From NCBI RefSeq assembly GCF_905147365.1, contig NC_056425.1:8129501-8193500 (forward strand): a DNA stretch of 64,000 bases, in the 5' to 3' direction. The position numbers and the translations under genes are program-made. The notes under the pieces are model-generated. The model was given only the letters and a program-made list of their open reading frames with translations. It searched no databases and was not told the DNA's origin. Source of the stretch: Aricia agestis (lineage: Eukaryota > Arthropoda > Insecta > Lepidoptera > Lycaenidae). Position 1 is the stretch's first letter; each line of letters starts with the position of its first letter. This document shows, one piece after another, positions 54,760 to 64,000 of this stretch.

Positions 54760-57169
54760 CTATTTCTTAAATGTATGAGGAAGCGGAGCAAAATATATAT
54801 TTGAGTTGTATGAAACACTAACCAACTTACACTTGATATCAGTAATATTATATATGGCTTCAGTTTGCTTAATTTCGTTCTCATATATCACAAATATATT
54901 AAGATATGAAGATTTCATAGGCGTTTCAAAAACATCATTTCTTAAGTTTTCAATTCGATTTCCAATAATCAGAATATGTCCCTCGTTACAAGTAGCGGAA
55001 CGCAATTCAACAAGGTGGTTGTTATTAGTCAAAAACCACTTATCTCCATTATCAGTTGAGAGGATAAAGGATTCTAGTTGAATAACTGTCTTAAGTTTAC
55101 TTCCATATTTGTAACTCTTTATCGTAGGGTAGTTATGATTAGTATCGTTTATTAAGTTCTCTACTTCAATGTTATATTGTCTCTCTAATAATCTATTAGC
55201 AATTTGCTGAAGTGGCTGATTTCCTTTTCTGATCATTCTCTTTATTAAACTCAATTTATTTTCAAAAGGATAAGCGTTAAAGCTCTGCAAGGTTCCAAAT
55301 CTCTTCACTTCTTCTACTACGTGTATTAAATTGTGAACATTGCTTGTAATGTACTCTTGGCCATAAAACTTGCCATAATTGTCAACAAACTGCTTTAACA
55401 TTATTTCTGCAACTGGTAGAAGTTGAAAATGTGTCTCGCTTGTACAAATAGTTACAGTTGAGAAAAAGAGCAGAAAATGGTGATATGCTGCATTATCTAA
55501 GACATCCTTTAATATCACATAACTTAAATAGAGCAAAAATGTACGGAACTCGGAACCTTTCCAATGTGACAAGTCTTTAAGGCTTCTAACACTCCTGTGT
55601 ATTTCCTTTGGCATCTGACAGCATAGTAAAAATTGAGAAACTTTTTCTATTACATTTGTAGGCCATTTTGTAATCAGAGTTCCGAAATTTCCATCTCTCC
55701 AGCCAATTAATAACCGTTTCATAATACCCAAATCAATAATATGTAGAGAGTCTCCTACTGGAAATTGTTCAATCATATCTATTGGTAATGCTAGTAAAGG
55801 AGAATCGTACTTGTGGTGACATCCATATTTCTTAGAACGAAAGTCCGCGTCATTTCTTCGTGGGCAATCAGTCTTTGGAAAGAAGACCGTGTGCGATTTA
55901 TGACTATACTCGCCGACCACTGTACATTTCAAGCAACCATGTTTAGCATTAAAGTTGCATACCCCTGTAAAATATAAATATAGTCAGTGATCAAGAGTTT
56001 AATATAATTGACTTTTATTTAAATTACTACCACTAAGCGAAAACCTCTCACTCTCTACATTCCGGTTGCTTTTCCAGAACAGAATCGGTTTTATAATCAT
56101 AATTATGATAGACAGCGCTTGCCACCTCTCGGCCATCTGAGCCGGTTACGCCTACGCCAATATTACGCCTAAATTTCCGGCCGATTTTGACCGGGATGAC
56201 TGTTTCAGGTTTCAATAAAACATTACTTAAAATCTTAAAAAGTTAATTGGAACCTAACCTAACCTAACAGGAAATGTTAAATTACATAATTATTCGGACA
56301 CACACACCTTTAACCAAGGCTCTCGCTGGTGAGTCGCATATGAAGGCTCTGACTTTAACTTCGATCAATGTATCGACCCCGTCTTCCGATGCAATTTTCA
56401 AATGATTAGACATTAATTCTTGTAATTCACTTACAAAAGGATGAAAAAATGCGGATACATTTGATGGTTTACTCGTTCCTTCATAAATACCCACAACAAA
56501 AGGGGGTACATTTGGTTTTTCGTGGATGTTACATAATATTGGCCACACTTGATGCTTAGAGCTGTTGAACAATGGTAGTCCGTCAATATTCACATTTAGC
56601 GAAATGGATTTCGGTTTATCATTTAGGTATTGTAAAATAGTCTTTAAACATTCAATGAGACCATTATTCCAGTAACGACCATCATCGATAACAATTATTT
56701 GTATTTCTTTTTTACTTTTTAAAAGCGTCCTTGGGTCTAAAGGGACTATGCAGGGCATTCTTTTGTTCAGAATTACATTTAATTGTTTTAATGCAACTTG
56801 TGTAATATTGAAATCTATAGCCCACTTTTTATAATGGTCTCTGAAGTCATCATTTTTGGTTGAAGTGTCTATTTTATCAACATTATCTTCGTTTTCGGAC
56901 GATGAATAACTGTCGTCATCTTCGGAAAATAAACAAGAGTCCTCAACTTCGGCAAAAGAACTGCAAGGTATAATCGTAGAATTTTGGTTAAATTGATTGG
57001 TAAATCTTGCATTTAAATGTGATACGGAACCCTTTCTATTTTCCGCACTCCCAGCTTGAGCTCTATCACTTTGTATTAAAGTACGTGATTGAAGCGAATT
57101 ATAATTGTTTTTAACTTTTCTTTTGAATCCACCACTTCTTTTAACACTATTCCACTTTTTAAGATCCAT
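54760..57169 (-). CDS. CMC/EnSpm-like transposase (two exons, about 688 aa)
   Basis: Exon 1 57169-56308 and exon 2 55964-54760, with a 343-bp intron (AAAG|GTGTGT ... TATTTTACAG). The join reads VKGVCNFNAKHGCLKC. Catalyses element excision and integration in the nucleus. Motifs resemble the DDE-type transposases of the CACTA group: NVNIDGLPLFNSSKHQVWPI (first Asp), VRAFICDSPARALVKG (second Asp), a zinc-like CNFNAKHGCLKC, DSLHIIDLGIMKRLLIGW, and a later Glu-containing helix region (NAYPFENKLSLIKRMIRKG). An acidic N-terminal region (SEDDDSYSSSENED) precedes the core. No stop or frameshift is seen, so it may be intact. Confidence 0.8.
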
Positions 57170-57443
57170 ATTTTGAACCTAAATAAATATAATAAATACG
57201 ATTTCAATATGGTGGAAGTGGTATACAGGGTTATTATAAAACTTTAATACGACTATTAATTAAAAAGCAGTCGTGTAATCATGTTTGCGATACTTTAGGT
57301 TGTATAGAGGTCGTTCGTAATACTAATATACGAATTATATGTAATGGTTACAAAAACTACGTTTAAACAATAATTATCCGTTTAGCAGTCGTATAAAAAG
57401 TAATTATATGACTAAATTGACAGTACTATAACGTTTATACTAT
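57170..57443. other. EnSpm-like right subterminal region, part 1
   Basis: Upstream of the transposase start. Holds repeated motifs (CAGTCGTGTAATC, GTCGTATAAAAAG, TATATGACTAAATTG, ACGTTTATACTAT) like those near both ends; interrupted by the Gypsy insertion. Confidence 0.6.
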
Positions 57444-57797
57444 TGTAAGAGTTTGGTACAGGAGATAAATGATACTCGACTGTAGGATCAGAAATGAGTG
57501 ATTTATTTACAAAACTTACGGCTATATATACAAAATTTGGTTAGTGAGAGTGAGACAATATAATATACAAAGATAGAGACAAAACATATCACATATGAAA
57601 AAGACAAAAATTGAGAGGGGAATACATATTACAAAAGAGACAAAAATTGAGAGGGAAGATTAAACACAGTGTGAAAGAGATAAAAACTGAGAGGGGAGAT
57701 CTCGAGAGGGACACGTGTGAGCGAGATGAAATCTGCGAGAGAAGACATGTAAGTGCCTGAACCTCAGCAGATTTACACCCGAAGAAATGTTACCACA
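57444..57797 (-). repeat. 3' LTR of the Gypsy element
   Basis: 354 bp, TG...CA. Contains three imperfect GACAAAAATTGAGAGGG direct repeats and a TATATATA. Preceded (minus strand) by the polypurine tract at 57801-57809. Confidence 0.92.
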
Positions 57798-57807
57798 GTA
57801 CCCCCCT

Positions 57808-60800
57808 TCAAGTGAAACGTACGGATGGCTTACTTATGCGGCCGGATCTCGTTACTCGAACTTGCGGTGATGACGGCAGGCCGGGCGCGGGCGCGCGGTC
57901 ACTCTCGCGACGCAGCGGGCTGGCGGGCACGTCGGGCGCAGGGCTCGGCGGGGTAGGGCTCGGCTCCTCCTCTTCATCTTCCTCTTCGTGACAGATGTAT
58001 GCTGGTTTTAGTCTGTCCAGCGATACAACTGTGACTCGGTTGGGCAGCTGGATCTTGTAATATTTTTCGTGTCGTTGTAGTACCGGATACGGTCCGTCGT
58101 AGGGCGGTGTGAGCGGCGGCCTGACGGTGTCGTTTCTCACGAACACATGCGTACACTTTTGTAAGTTTTTGTGTACGAAGGGTCGACACGACGATCGCAC
58201 GGTGTTCTGTGCCGGAGATAGCGTTGCCATGATTTCGGTAAGGCAACGCACGTAGTCAGCTTCTTGTATTTTCGGCTTCGATGGCATGAAGAAGTCTGCA
58301 GGTACTCGTAGCGGTGCGCCGTAGGTGAGTAGTGCGGGACTAGTGTTGCTGTCTCCGCGCAGAGCGGTGCGGAGTCCCAGTAGTACTGTCGGTAGTTCCT
58401 CGCTCCACCGCTTGGCGGCGCCACGTGCTACTAGCGCGGCTTTTAGAGTGCGATGCCAGCGCTCGATTTTCCCGTTTGCTTGCGGATGAAATGCGGTAGT
58501 ATGGATGCGTTTAATTCCCAGTTTCTTCGTTAGCTCGTTAAATAGTGAGGATTCAAACTGTCTGCCTTGATCTGTAGATATTCGTAGGGGGCAGCCGAAT
58601 CTCGATATCCACGCTTCGTAGAGAGCTTTTGCGACGGTCTCCGCTGTAATTTCGTATACTGGAACGGCTTCCGGCCACTTTGTAAATCTGTCGATCATCG
58701 TTACTATGTAGCGGTAGTCGTGCGATGGTCGGAGTGGTCCGACTATGTCCATATGCAGATGTTCAAAACGTTCTGACGGCGGGAAACTCGCTAGTGGCGT
58801 CACTGTGTGTCTCTGAATTTTCGCTCGTTGACAATCGATGCAGCTTCTACTCCACGTAGTTACATCTTTATTCATCGAGGGCCAAAAGTACTTCGATGAA
58901 ACTAGTTTTCTTGTCGCTCGTACCCCTGGGTGACACAAGTTGTGTTGCGATTTGAAAGCTTCGTGTCGATGCGCCGGCGGCAGGTAAGGGCGAGGCGATG
59001 ATGATGAATACTCGCAGGTGATCGGTCGATTGCCATTGGGGGCGGCGATATCGACGAACTTGAGATTCACTTGCTGTCTTAGCTTTTTTAGTTCTGCGTC
59101 GTGCTGCTGGTCGCTCGCTATTTGATTGTAGTCGAGGTTCGACGGCACGTCGATCTCTTCTATGCGGGAAAGAGCGTCGGCCACAGGGTTGTTCTCACCT
59201 TGGACGTAGATAATCTTCGTGCAGAACTGACTGATGAAATTGAGTTGTCTTTCTCTTCTAGGTGTGTCGCTGCTGCTGGCCGGTCTCGACAGGGCGAAAG
59301 ATAGCGGCTTGTGGTCGGTGTGCACGGTGACGTTGCAGCCTTCTATGAGTCGACGAAAATGTTTAACAGCTGTGTAGATCGCTAGTAACTCACGATCGTA
59401 CACACTGTATCGGCGTTGAGTGTCGCTGAGAGCTCGCGAGAAGAATGCGAGCGGTTTCCACACGTTGTTTACACGCTGCTGCAATACTGCACCCATGCTG
59501 TGGTCCGAGGCATCTGTGGCTATGCTTAGAGGTGCGCCGGCGATAGGATGAGACAGAGATGTCGCTTCTAAGATGCTTTTACGGCAATCGTAGAAAGCTT
59601 GCTCGGCCTCCGGCGTCCACTCAATGGTAGTGTTGTCTCGCTTCCTCTTGTTGTGAAGATACGTGTTTAGTAGTCTCTGTCGCTCGGCTTGTTTCGGTAA
59701 ACAATCTCTGTAGAAATTAATTATGCCGAGAAATCTTCTTAATTCGAGTATAGTCTTCGGTTTTGGGTAGTTTGATATAACTTCGACTCGATCTGTTGTA
59801 GGTTTGATGCCTTGCGATGAAACTTCGTAGCCCAGAAAGTTGATTGTTGTCTTCGCAAACTCGCATTTTTCGACGTTTAGTGTTACGCCGTACTTGTTTA
59901 GGCGCTCGAGTACGTCATGTAATTGTTGTTTGTGTTTCTCTTCGTCTTCGCTGCACAACAAGATATCGTCGACAAACGCGAAACATCCTTCGACGCCGCG
60001 GAGAACTTCATGTATAAATCGTTGAAAAGTTTGACTCGCGTTCCGCAGTCCAAAGGTCATACAGTTGAATTCGAAAAGACCGAATGGAGTAATAATGGCG
60101 GTCTTCTCGGCGTCTTCTTTGGCGATCGGGATCCAATAGTATGCCATTTTGATATCGATCTTGCTGAATATTGTCTTGTTGTGAAGTACATAGGTGAAAT
60201 CTTGAATTCTCGGAGTCGGATATCTGTCTGGCAGTGTTACAGCATTGAGACGGCGATAATCGCCGCACACTCGAAGGCTTCCGTCTTTTTTCGTGACGAC
60301 ATGAAGTGGACTGGCCCACGGGCTTTTAGACGGGCGGCATATGCCCATCTCCATCAGTCGCTCGAACTCTTGTTTCGCCGCTTTATACTTTTCGGGCGGC
60401 AGAGGGCGCGCGCGCGCGAATAGTGGCGCGCCGGTCGTCTCGATGTGATGAGTGACGTTGTGCTTGCTCGGCGAATTTGTAGACATCGGGCGGAGTACAT
60501 CTGGATATTGTTGCAGAATGTCGTGGTATACTTGATCGTGACTCAGGATGTGGACCGACGGTTGAGATGTGGTCACTGATACCGCGTTGATAGCTAGTTC
60601 AGTGACACTGTCGATTATCTTCTTTCGGTGTAAGTCGACGAGTAGCTTGTAGTGACGGAGGAAATCTGCGCCGAGTATTGACGTCTTGACATCGGCTACG
60701 ATGAATGACCATCTGAACGGTCTACGGAGGCCCAAGTCTAGTAGTAGATTCTTCTCGCCGTATGTATTGATTGGCGTATTGTTTGCGGCATAGAGCTTGC

Positions 60801-61053
60801 AGGTATTCGGTGTTGGCTTCGACTTCTGTATTCTTGAGGCAGCGAGGACTGAGATTTCAGCGCCAGTGTCGACGAGGAAACGTTGTGAGGTGTTGCGGTC
60901 GATGACACATAGGCGGTTGCTCGCAGACGAAACACCGACGTCCGCCACGGTCGGTGTTAACTCTAGTTTTCCGAATTTCTGTTGCGTCTTGCACACGGCG
61001 ATATACATTGTCGAGCTTGATCTCCAAACTTGTAGTGATAGCGGCATAACCAT
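57808..61053 (-). CDS. Pol of the Gypsy element: protease, RT, RNase H, integrase (1081 aa from first Met)
   Basis: Order of domains: aspartic protease (LVDTGAEISVLA, about residues 60-72), reverse transcriptase (VTKKDGSLRVCGDYRRLNAV, catalytic FVDD), RNase H (ATDASDHSMGAVLQQ, RRYSVYDRELLAI, HTDHKPL), integrase with HHCC finger (HNLCHPGVRATRK ... CIDCQRAK) and DDE core (HMDIVGPLRPS, STDQGRQF, NGKIERWHR), then a GPY/F-type module (DGPYPVLQRHEKYYKI) and an acidic/proline tail. All key residues are present and the frame is open. It probably begins by -1 frameshifting from gag near GGAAAAC at the gag stop, rather than at this Met. Confidence 0.93.
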   Translation of the reverse strand: MVMPLSLQVWRSSSTMYIAVCKTQQKFGKLELTPTVADVGVSSASNRLCVIDRNTSQRFLVDTGAEISVLAASRIQKSKPTPNTCKLYAANNTPINTYGEKNLLLDLGLRRPFRWSFIVADVKTSILGADFLRHYKLLVDLHRKKIIDSVTELAINAVSVTTSQPSVHILSHDQVYHDILQQYPDVLRPMSTNSPSKHNVTHHIETTGAPLFARARPLPPEKYKAAKQEFERLMEMGICRPSKSPWASPLHVVTKKDGSLRVCGDYRRLNAVTLPDRYPTPRIQDFTYVLHNKTIFSKIDIKMAYYWIPIAKEDAEKTAIITPFGLFEFNCMTFGLRNASQTFQRFIHEVLRGVEGCFAFVDDILLCSEDEEKHKQQLHDVLERLNKYGVTLNVEKCEFAKTTINFLGYEVSSQGIKPTTDRVEVISNYPKPKTILELRRFLGIINFYRDCLPKQAERQRLLNTYLHNKRKRDNTTIEWTPEAEQAFYDCRKSILEATSLSHPIAGAPLSIATDASDHSMGAVLQQRVNNVWKPLAFFSRALSDTQRRYSVYDRELLAIYTAVKHFRRLIEGCNVTVHTDHKPLSFALSRPASSSDTPRRERQLNFISQFCTKIIYVQGENNPVADALSRIEEIDVPSNLDYNQIASDQQHDAELKKLRQQVNLKFVDIAAPNGNRPITCEYSSSSPRPYLPPAHRHEAFKSQHNLCHPGVRATRKLVSSKYFWPSMNKDVTTWSRSCIDCQRAKIQRHTVTPLASFPPSERFEHLHMDIVGPLRPSHDYRYIVTMIDRFTKWPEAVPVYEITAETVAKALYEAWISRFGCPLRISTDQGRQFESSLFNELTKKLGIKRIHTTAFHPQANGKIERWHRTLKAALVARGAAKRWSEELPTVLLGLRTALRGDSNTSPALLTYGAPLRVPADFFMPSKPKIQEADYVRCLTEIMATLSPAQNTVRSSCRPFVHKNLQKCTHVFVRNDTVRPPLTPPYDGPYPVLQRHEKYYKIQLPNRVTVVSLDRLKPAYICHEEEDEEEEPSPTPPSPAPDVPASPLRRESDRAPAPGLPSSPQVRVTRSGRISKPSVRFT

Positions 61054-61883
61054 TCATCTTTGTTAGTTTGATGGTTGTATTGCCGTCTCATCGATCTTGA
61101 ACGGGAACGAGAGTGACGAGGATAGTGCTGCCTCTGTCTTCCTTGGCGTATCTCGGCGACTTCGAGTGTTAATTTTTCGATTTGTTTAGCCATAAGTTGT
61201 ATTTGCGTGGCCATGAATATTTCGTTTGACGTACTGGGGGCTGGACCCGGCTGATGCTGATACTGTGTCGGCGGAGATGTTGCTATAGCTGCGATGGTAC
61301 TGGTCGATGAGTATTCTAGCATTTTGTCGGCCATCGCCGCGAGTACGTCGAGCGGTGAGTCCTTGTTGACGGATAATACAACTCGCACTTGCTGCGGTAA
61401 TCTGTTTAGCCACTCGATCTTGATGCCGTCTTCTGTGAGCATGTTGCCGGCGAGTTCCCGCATTCGTCGTAGGAGTTGACTGGGTTTTTGGTCTCCCAGT
61501 TCCAGTTCGCTGAGAAGATGTTTGAAGTTCGTGACTTGCGATTTTCCGTACACGTAGAGTAATCTTGTCTTGACAGCTTCGTACTTTCCTTTTTGCGGGG
61601 GACTCGACAATATGTCCGTGAGATGTCGTAAATCAGTAGCTTGTAGTTGGCCTAGGACGTATCTGAATTTGTTGTCGTCGCTGGTCTTCATCGGCAGGAC
61701 GAGGGCTTCAAATTGGTTGAACCATAGATCTGGGTATTCACGCCAAAATGGTAGAAGTCGAGATTGCACGGAGATGGCGGCCAAATCGATGGAATTGACG
61801 TCGTTGCTAGTCGTAGCACTCGCAGCTGCAGGTTGTTGAGGTACGGGCAAAGCTTCGGCTTGATTTTCGGTCGGATTTTCCAT
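60963..61883 (-). CDS. Gag of the Gypsy element (306 aa)
   Basis: Structural capsid protein of the virus-like particle. The N-terminus is MENPTENQAEALPVPQQP. The capsid-like core contains FWREYPDLWFNQFEALV and SELELGDQKPSQLLRRMREL. An Arg/Ser-rich stretch (RHSRSRSRSMRRQ) precedes a single zinc-knuckle-like CRYHYKFGDQARQC. The end (NRNSEN then TAG) overlaps the pol frame, which is in the -1 register. The organisation resembles elements whose Gag has one atypical knuckle. No interruptions. Confidence 0.88.
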   Translation of the reverse strand: MENPTENQAEALPVPQQPAAASATTSNDVNSIDLAAISVQSRLLPFWREYPDLWFNQFEALVLPMKTSDDNKFRYVLGQLQATDLRHLTDILSSPPQKGKYEAVKTRLLYVYGKSQVTNFKHLLSELELGDQKPSQLLRRMRELAGNMLTEDGIKIEWLNRLPQQVRVVLSVNKDSPLDVLAAMADKMLEYSSTSTIAAIATSPPTQYQHQPGPAPSTSNEIFMATQIQLMAKQIEKLTLEVAEIRQGRQRQHYPRHSRSRSRSMRRQYNHQTNKDEWLCRYHYKFGDQARQCISPCARRNRNSEN

Positions 61884-61964
61884 CTTGAAATATTTTCTGT
61901 GAGTTTTCTTCTAATTTTCTTCTTCTTTCAAGCGTTGGTATGCTTGAGGATAGTGTTCTTCTTT

Positions 61965-61976
61965 TCGGGGTCACCA
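61965..61976 (-). other. tRNA-Trp-type primer-binding site
   Basis: TGGTGACCCCGA on the minus strand equals the complement of the CCA-ended 3' terminus of tRNA-Trp over 12 nt, then diverges (AAAG). Confidence 0.7.
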
Positions 61977-61978
61977 CT

Positions 61979-62332
61979 TGTAAGAGTTTGGTACAGGAGA
62001 TAAATGATACTCGACTGTAGGATCAGAAATGAGTGATTTATTTACAAAACTTACGGCTATATATACAAAATTTGGTTAGTGAGAGTGAGACAATATAATA
62101 TACAAAGATAGAGACAAAACATATCACATATGAAAAAGACAAAAATTGAGAGGGGAATACATATTACAAAAGAGACAAAAATTGAGAGGGAAGATTAAAC
62201 ACAGTGTGAAAGAGATAAAAACTGAGAGGGGAGATCTCGAGAGGGACACGTGTGAGCGAGATGAAATCTGCGAGAGAAGACATGTAAGTGCCTGAACCTC
62301 AGCAGATTTACACCCGAAGAAATGTTACCACA
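61979..62332 (-). repeat. 5' LTR of the Gypsy element
   Basis: Same 354 bp as the other LTR with no difference noticed. Should contain the element's promoter. Two nucleotides separate it from the primer-binding site. Confidence 0.92.
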
Positions 62333-62336
62333 CTAT

Positions 62337-62591
62337 GAAAACGTTTACACGACGAAAAGTTGTATATGCAAGTCTTATAGATGTCTTCGTAGACACTATT
62401 ATATGACGATCGTATAAGAAAATCGAAATAACGTCTATACGACATTATAATACGACAAAAACTGTATACGTCTATTTGGTCAGATAATGCACCAATACAT
62501 GACGAAGAGTTAAAAATATTACTGTAAAATAACTTTAATAAGACTCAAGGTCATATACATGTTTAACTATATGACGAAAATGTTTGCTGGG
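62337..62591. other. EnSpm-like right subterminal region, part 2, with terminal inverted repeat
   Basis: Dense TATATGACGATCGTATAAG, GTCTATACGACATTATAATA, ATACGACAAAAACTG motifs, then the terminal ATGACGAAAATGTTTGCTGG G. These are probable transposase-binding subterminal repeats. Confidence 0.65.
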
Positions 62592-62907
62592 TAGCTAGGT
62601 ATCCGAGGACACTGGGACGATAACGACGGTAGGGCAACCATTGGCGACGTGTTGGCCCTCTGATTTGGGGCGTGTTTGAAAGTTAGATGTTGCGTAAATT
62701 TTTGCAAGTTAAAATCTAGGTAGGTAATCAGTTATCTTGCTAACTAAATTCCAAAAGGTACCGTAAAAATATTACATATATAACATTCTGATGTTTAATT
62801 TATTAATTGTTAATTAGAGAATGAGGGGTTTCCTGAGCTCGGGGTCCCGACTCCCGAGGCATCGCTAATCGCACTGACTGACCTCTTGGTACCTAGCTAC
62901 GCCACTG

Positions 62908-64000
62908 TACTCATTAAAAATTCGTGATATTTTCTAATATTTGACCGCTTCGTTTCATCCAAATCGTTCGGTAATTAAAAGGAACACGAATGAGGTTTAA
63001 TTTGGCTACAAGTAAAAATATTAAAGACAACAAGAACTATACGTGTTACAACTTACATGGAATGTCAAAACAAAAAGCAGGGTCAAATGAATGGCCCCAG
63101 TTCGGGGTTTTCGGGACCACTTTGACGACTGAGGTAAATTCTGTACAACCAGCAGCGACCTAAAATATTTCTACAAAGTGAAAATCACAACATACTTAAT
63201 AATATTATTTTTTAGTCAAGAAATTGGTATAAGTTATACTATAACTATCATGACACGGTTACAAAAACATCTAATCAAAGCATATTATCTTTGTTAATAA
63301 TAAATTAATCAGTGAAAGAATAGAAAATCGCCGATATGGGAATAGTCGAAATTTATGGTATAATAAAGTCATTTAAATAATTATTAAATAGAAAATATTG
63401 ATGTTTAGATACGGTTTTGGCTCAGAGTCGAGCGTAGCCGGTCCTAGAATTTAGAGCATCCATTTTGTTTTAATTCAAAAATCGAAGAATTTGACTGAAT
63501 TATGGTCTGTCAAGAAAGTGAAGAAATTAAAAAGTGGCAACATTGTAGTGTCATCCCTTTCAAATCAATCTAAGAAAAAAGGGATGTCACTACGATGTTG
63601 CCACTTTTTAATTTATTCACTTTCTTGACAGACTATACTTCTTAATCGTTTTAAATTTGGAGAATTAGGACTTTTCTAAAAAAATAGTTATGAGGTAACT
63701 CCTTACCTCTTAAATTTTGAAAAGTTTTGAGTGAAAGAGCAAGTTGTTTCTGTAAATCTTCCTAGAGGAAGAAACGAGATAAATAGATATCTCCCTCTTT
63801 CCATCCTAACCAGGTAAATCATAAAAACTTATGGACTTGTATTGCTCATACATTTTTTGTTGCTAAATCAATGCTCTGTGAATAATTAAATTTTGAATAA
63901 TGATAGAGTCGGCGAGTGTTAACGACTCTACATCTTAAGTGAATTAATTATCATACAATTCGATTTAGTTTCATTAATTTAAATTAAGTGGTAAGTACTT
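62908..64000. other. Right flank without recognisable gene
   Basis: AT-rich DNA with the MITE at 63504-63634. No frame with coding character was seen on either strand. Confidence 0.6.
63504..63634. mobile_element. Foldback MITE (GGTCTGTCAAGAAAGTGAAG ends), copy 2
   Basis: Ends GTCTGTCAAGAAAGTGAAGA and inverse TCACTTTCTTGACAGAC; inner TAAAAAGTGGCAACAT pairs across a short AATCAATCTAAG centre. Probably TA-flanked on the right. Same family as 37012-37230 but without the GC-rich insert. Confidence 0.85.

Larger units (their letters stand above)
57444..62332 (-). mobile_element. Complete Ty3/Gypsy LTR retrotransposon
   Basis: 4889 bp with two 354-bp LTRs (57444-57797, 61979-62332) that I read as identical, starting TGTAAGAG and ending TTACCACA, flanked by CTAT (57440-57443, 62333-62336). 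Primer-binding site on the minus strand TGGTGACCCCGA (61976-61965), complementary to the 3' end of tRNA-Trp. Polypurine tract GAAGGGGGG next to the left LTR. gag and pol are open and no env-like frame follows pol. Inserted within the EnSpm-like element near its right end. Confidence 0.95.
47156..62591. mobile_element. CMC/EnSpm-like DNA transposon, containing two nested retroelements
   Basis: Inverted ends CCCAACAAACATTTTAGACG and (reverse strand of the right end) CCCAGCAAACATTTTCGTCA, flanked by TA duplications. Subterminal regions hold many scattered TCGTATA / TATATGAC motifs, as in CACTA-type elements. It encodes a transposase (minus), a DUF4806-type protein (plus) and a zinc-ribbon-like protein (plus). 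Subtracting the LINE and the Gypsy leaves about 7.3 kb. The termini lack the classical CACTA sequence; a TA duplication recalls Mirage-type members of the CMC group. Confidence 0.8.
47146..62907. mobile_element. hAT-like MITE split by the EnSpm-like transposon
   Basis: The left tip CAGTGGCGTA (47146-47155) and the remainder from GCTAGGTATCC (62594) to GGTACCTAGCTACGCCACTG (62907) make an element of about 324 bp with inverted ends CAGTGGCGTAGCTAGGTA(C/T)C. Flanks are CACTCATT / TACTCATT, an 8-bp hAT-type duplication with one mismatch. The 15.4-kb block between is a later insertion at its TA. Confidence 0.8.

Noticed and set aside
58137..61839. Several 60-166-codon frames on the plus strand and in other minus frames across the Gypsy element
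   Set aside because: Shadows of the gag and pol frames in CpG-richer coding DNA.
57444..62332. Possible errantivirus-type env gene
   Set aside because: pol ends next to the polypurine tract and LTR; there is no room for or trace of a third frame.
1..64000. tRNA or rRNA genes
   Set aside because: No tRNA cloverleaf with internal A and B boxes and no rRNA core sequence was recognised on either strand; a covariance-model scan (tRNAscan-SE, Infernal) would decide.

Overview
The window looks like nuclear DNA from a butterfly or moth (Lepidoptera). It is AT-rich. It carries several families of dispersed repeat that I recognise as typical of lepidopteran genomes, for example repeats reading GGCCAAGTGCGAGT...GGGTTCCGTACC, repeats reading GCAACTCCGTTGCGCC...AATATTAGTATGG, and CR1/jockey-type LINE tails. 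The genes have GT-AG introns. No rRNA gene, tRNA gene, CRISPR array or bacterial operon was seen.

Left part (1.9-41.4 kb). One host gene lies on the minus strand. Nine coding exons join with consistent phases (124, 144, 111, 134, 136, 266, 117, 273 and 2355 nt) into a predicted 1219-residue type I membrane protein: signal peptide, cysteine-containing ectodomain of about 220 residues, one transmembrane helix, and a cytoplasmic tail of about 950 low-complexity residues. A CpG-rich block ending in a perfect minus-strand splice donor at 41,234 is the likely non-coding first exon and promoter, so the first intron would be about 26.7 kb. The TGA stop is followed in the same frame by 100 more open codons. 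These end at a TAA that overlaps the AATAAA polyadenylation signal, which makes a stop-codon readthrough extension plausible.

The introns and flanks are packed with small non-autonomous DNA transposons. Many still show terminal inverted repeats and target-site duplications (hAT-like 8 bp, Harbinger-like TAA, TTAA-type). They also hold SINE/LINE tails and a striking number of unrelated, near-perfect hairpins, the extreme case being a 116-bp perfect palindrome at 39,907-40,022.

Right part (47.1-62.9 kb). This is a stack of nested insertions. A 324-bp hAT-like MITE was hit by a CMC/EnSpm-like DNA transposon (about 7.3 kb net, TA duplication). The transposon carries a two-exon transposase (minus), a DUF4806-type gene (plus) and a small zinc-ribbon-like gene (plus). 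It was in turn hit twice: by a CR1/jockey-like LINE that broke the DUF4806 gene (duplication CTGTAA), and by a complete Ty3/Gypsy retrotransposon with 354-bp LTRs that look identical (duplication CTAT), which is therefore very young. The last 1.1 kb holds one more MITE and no gene.
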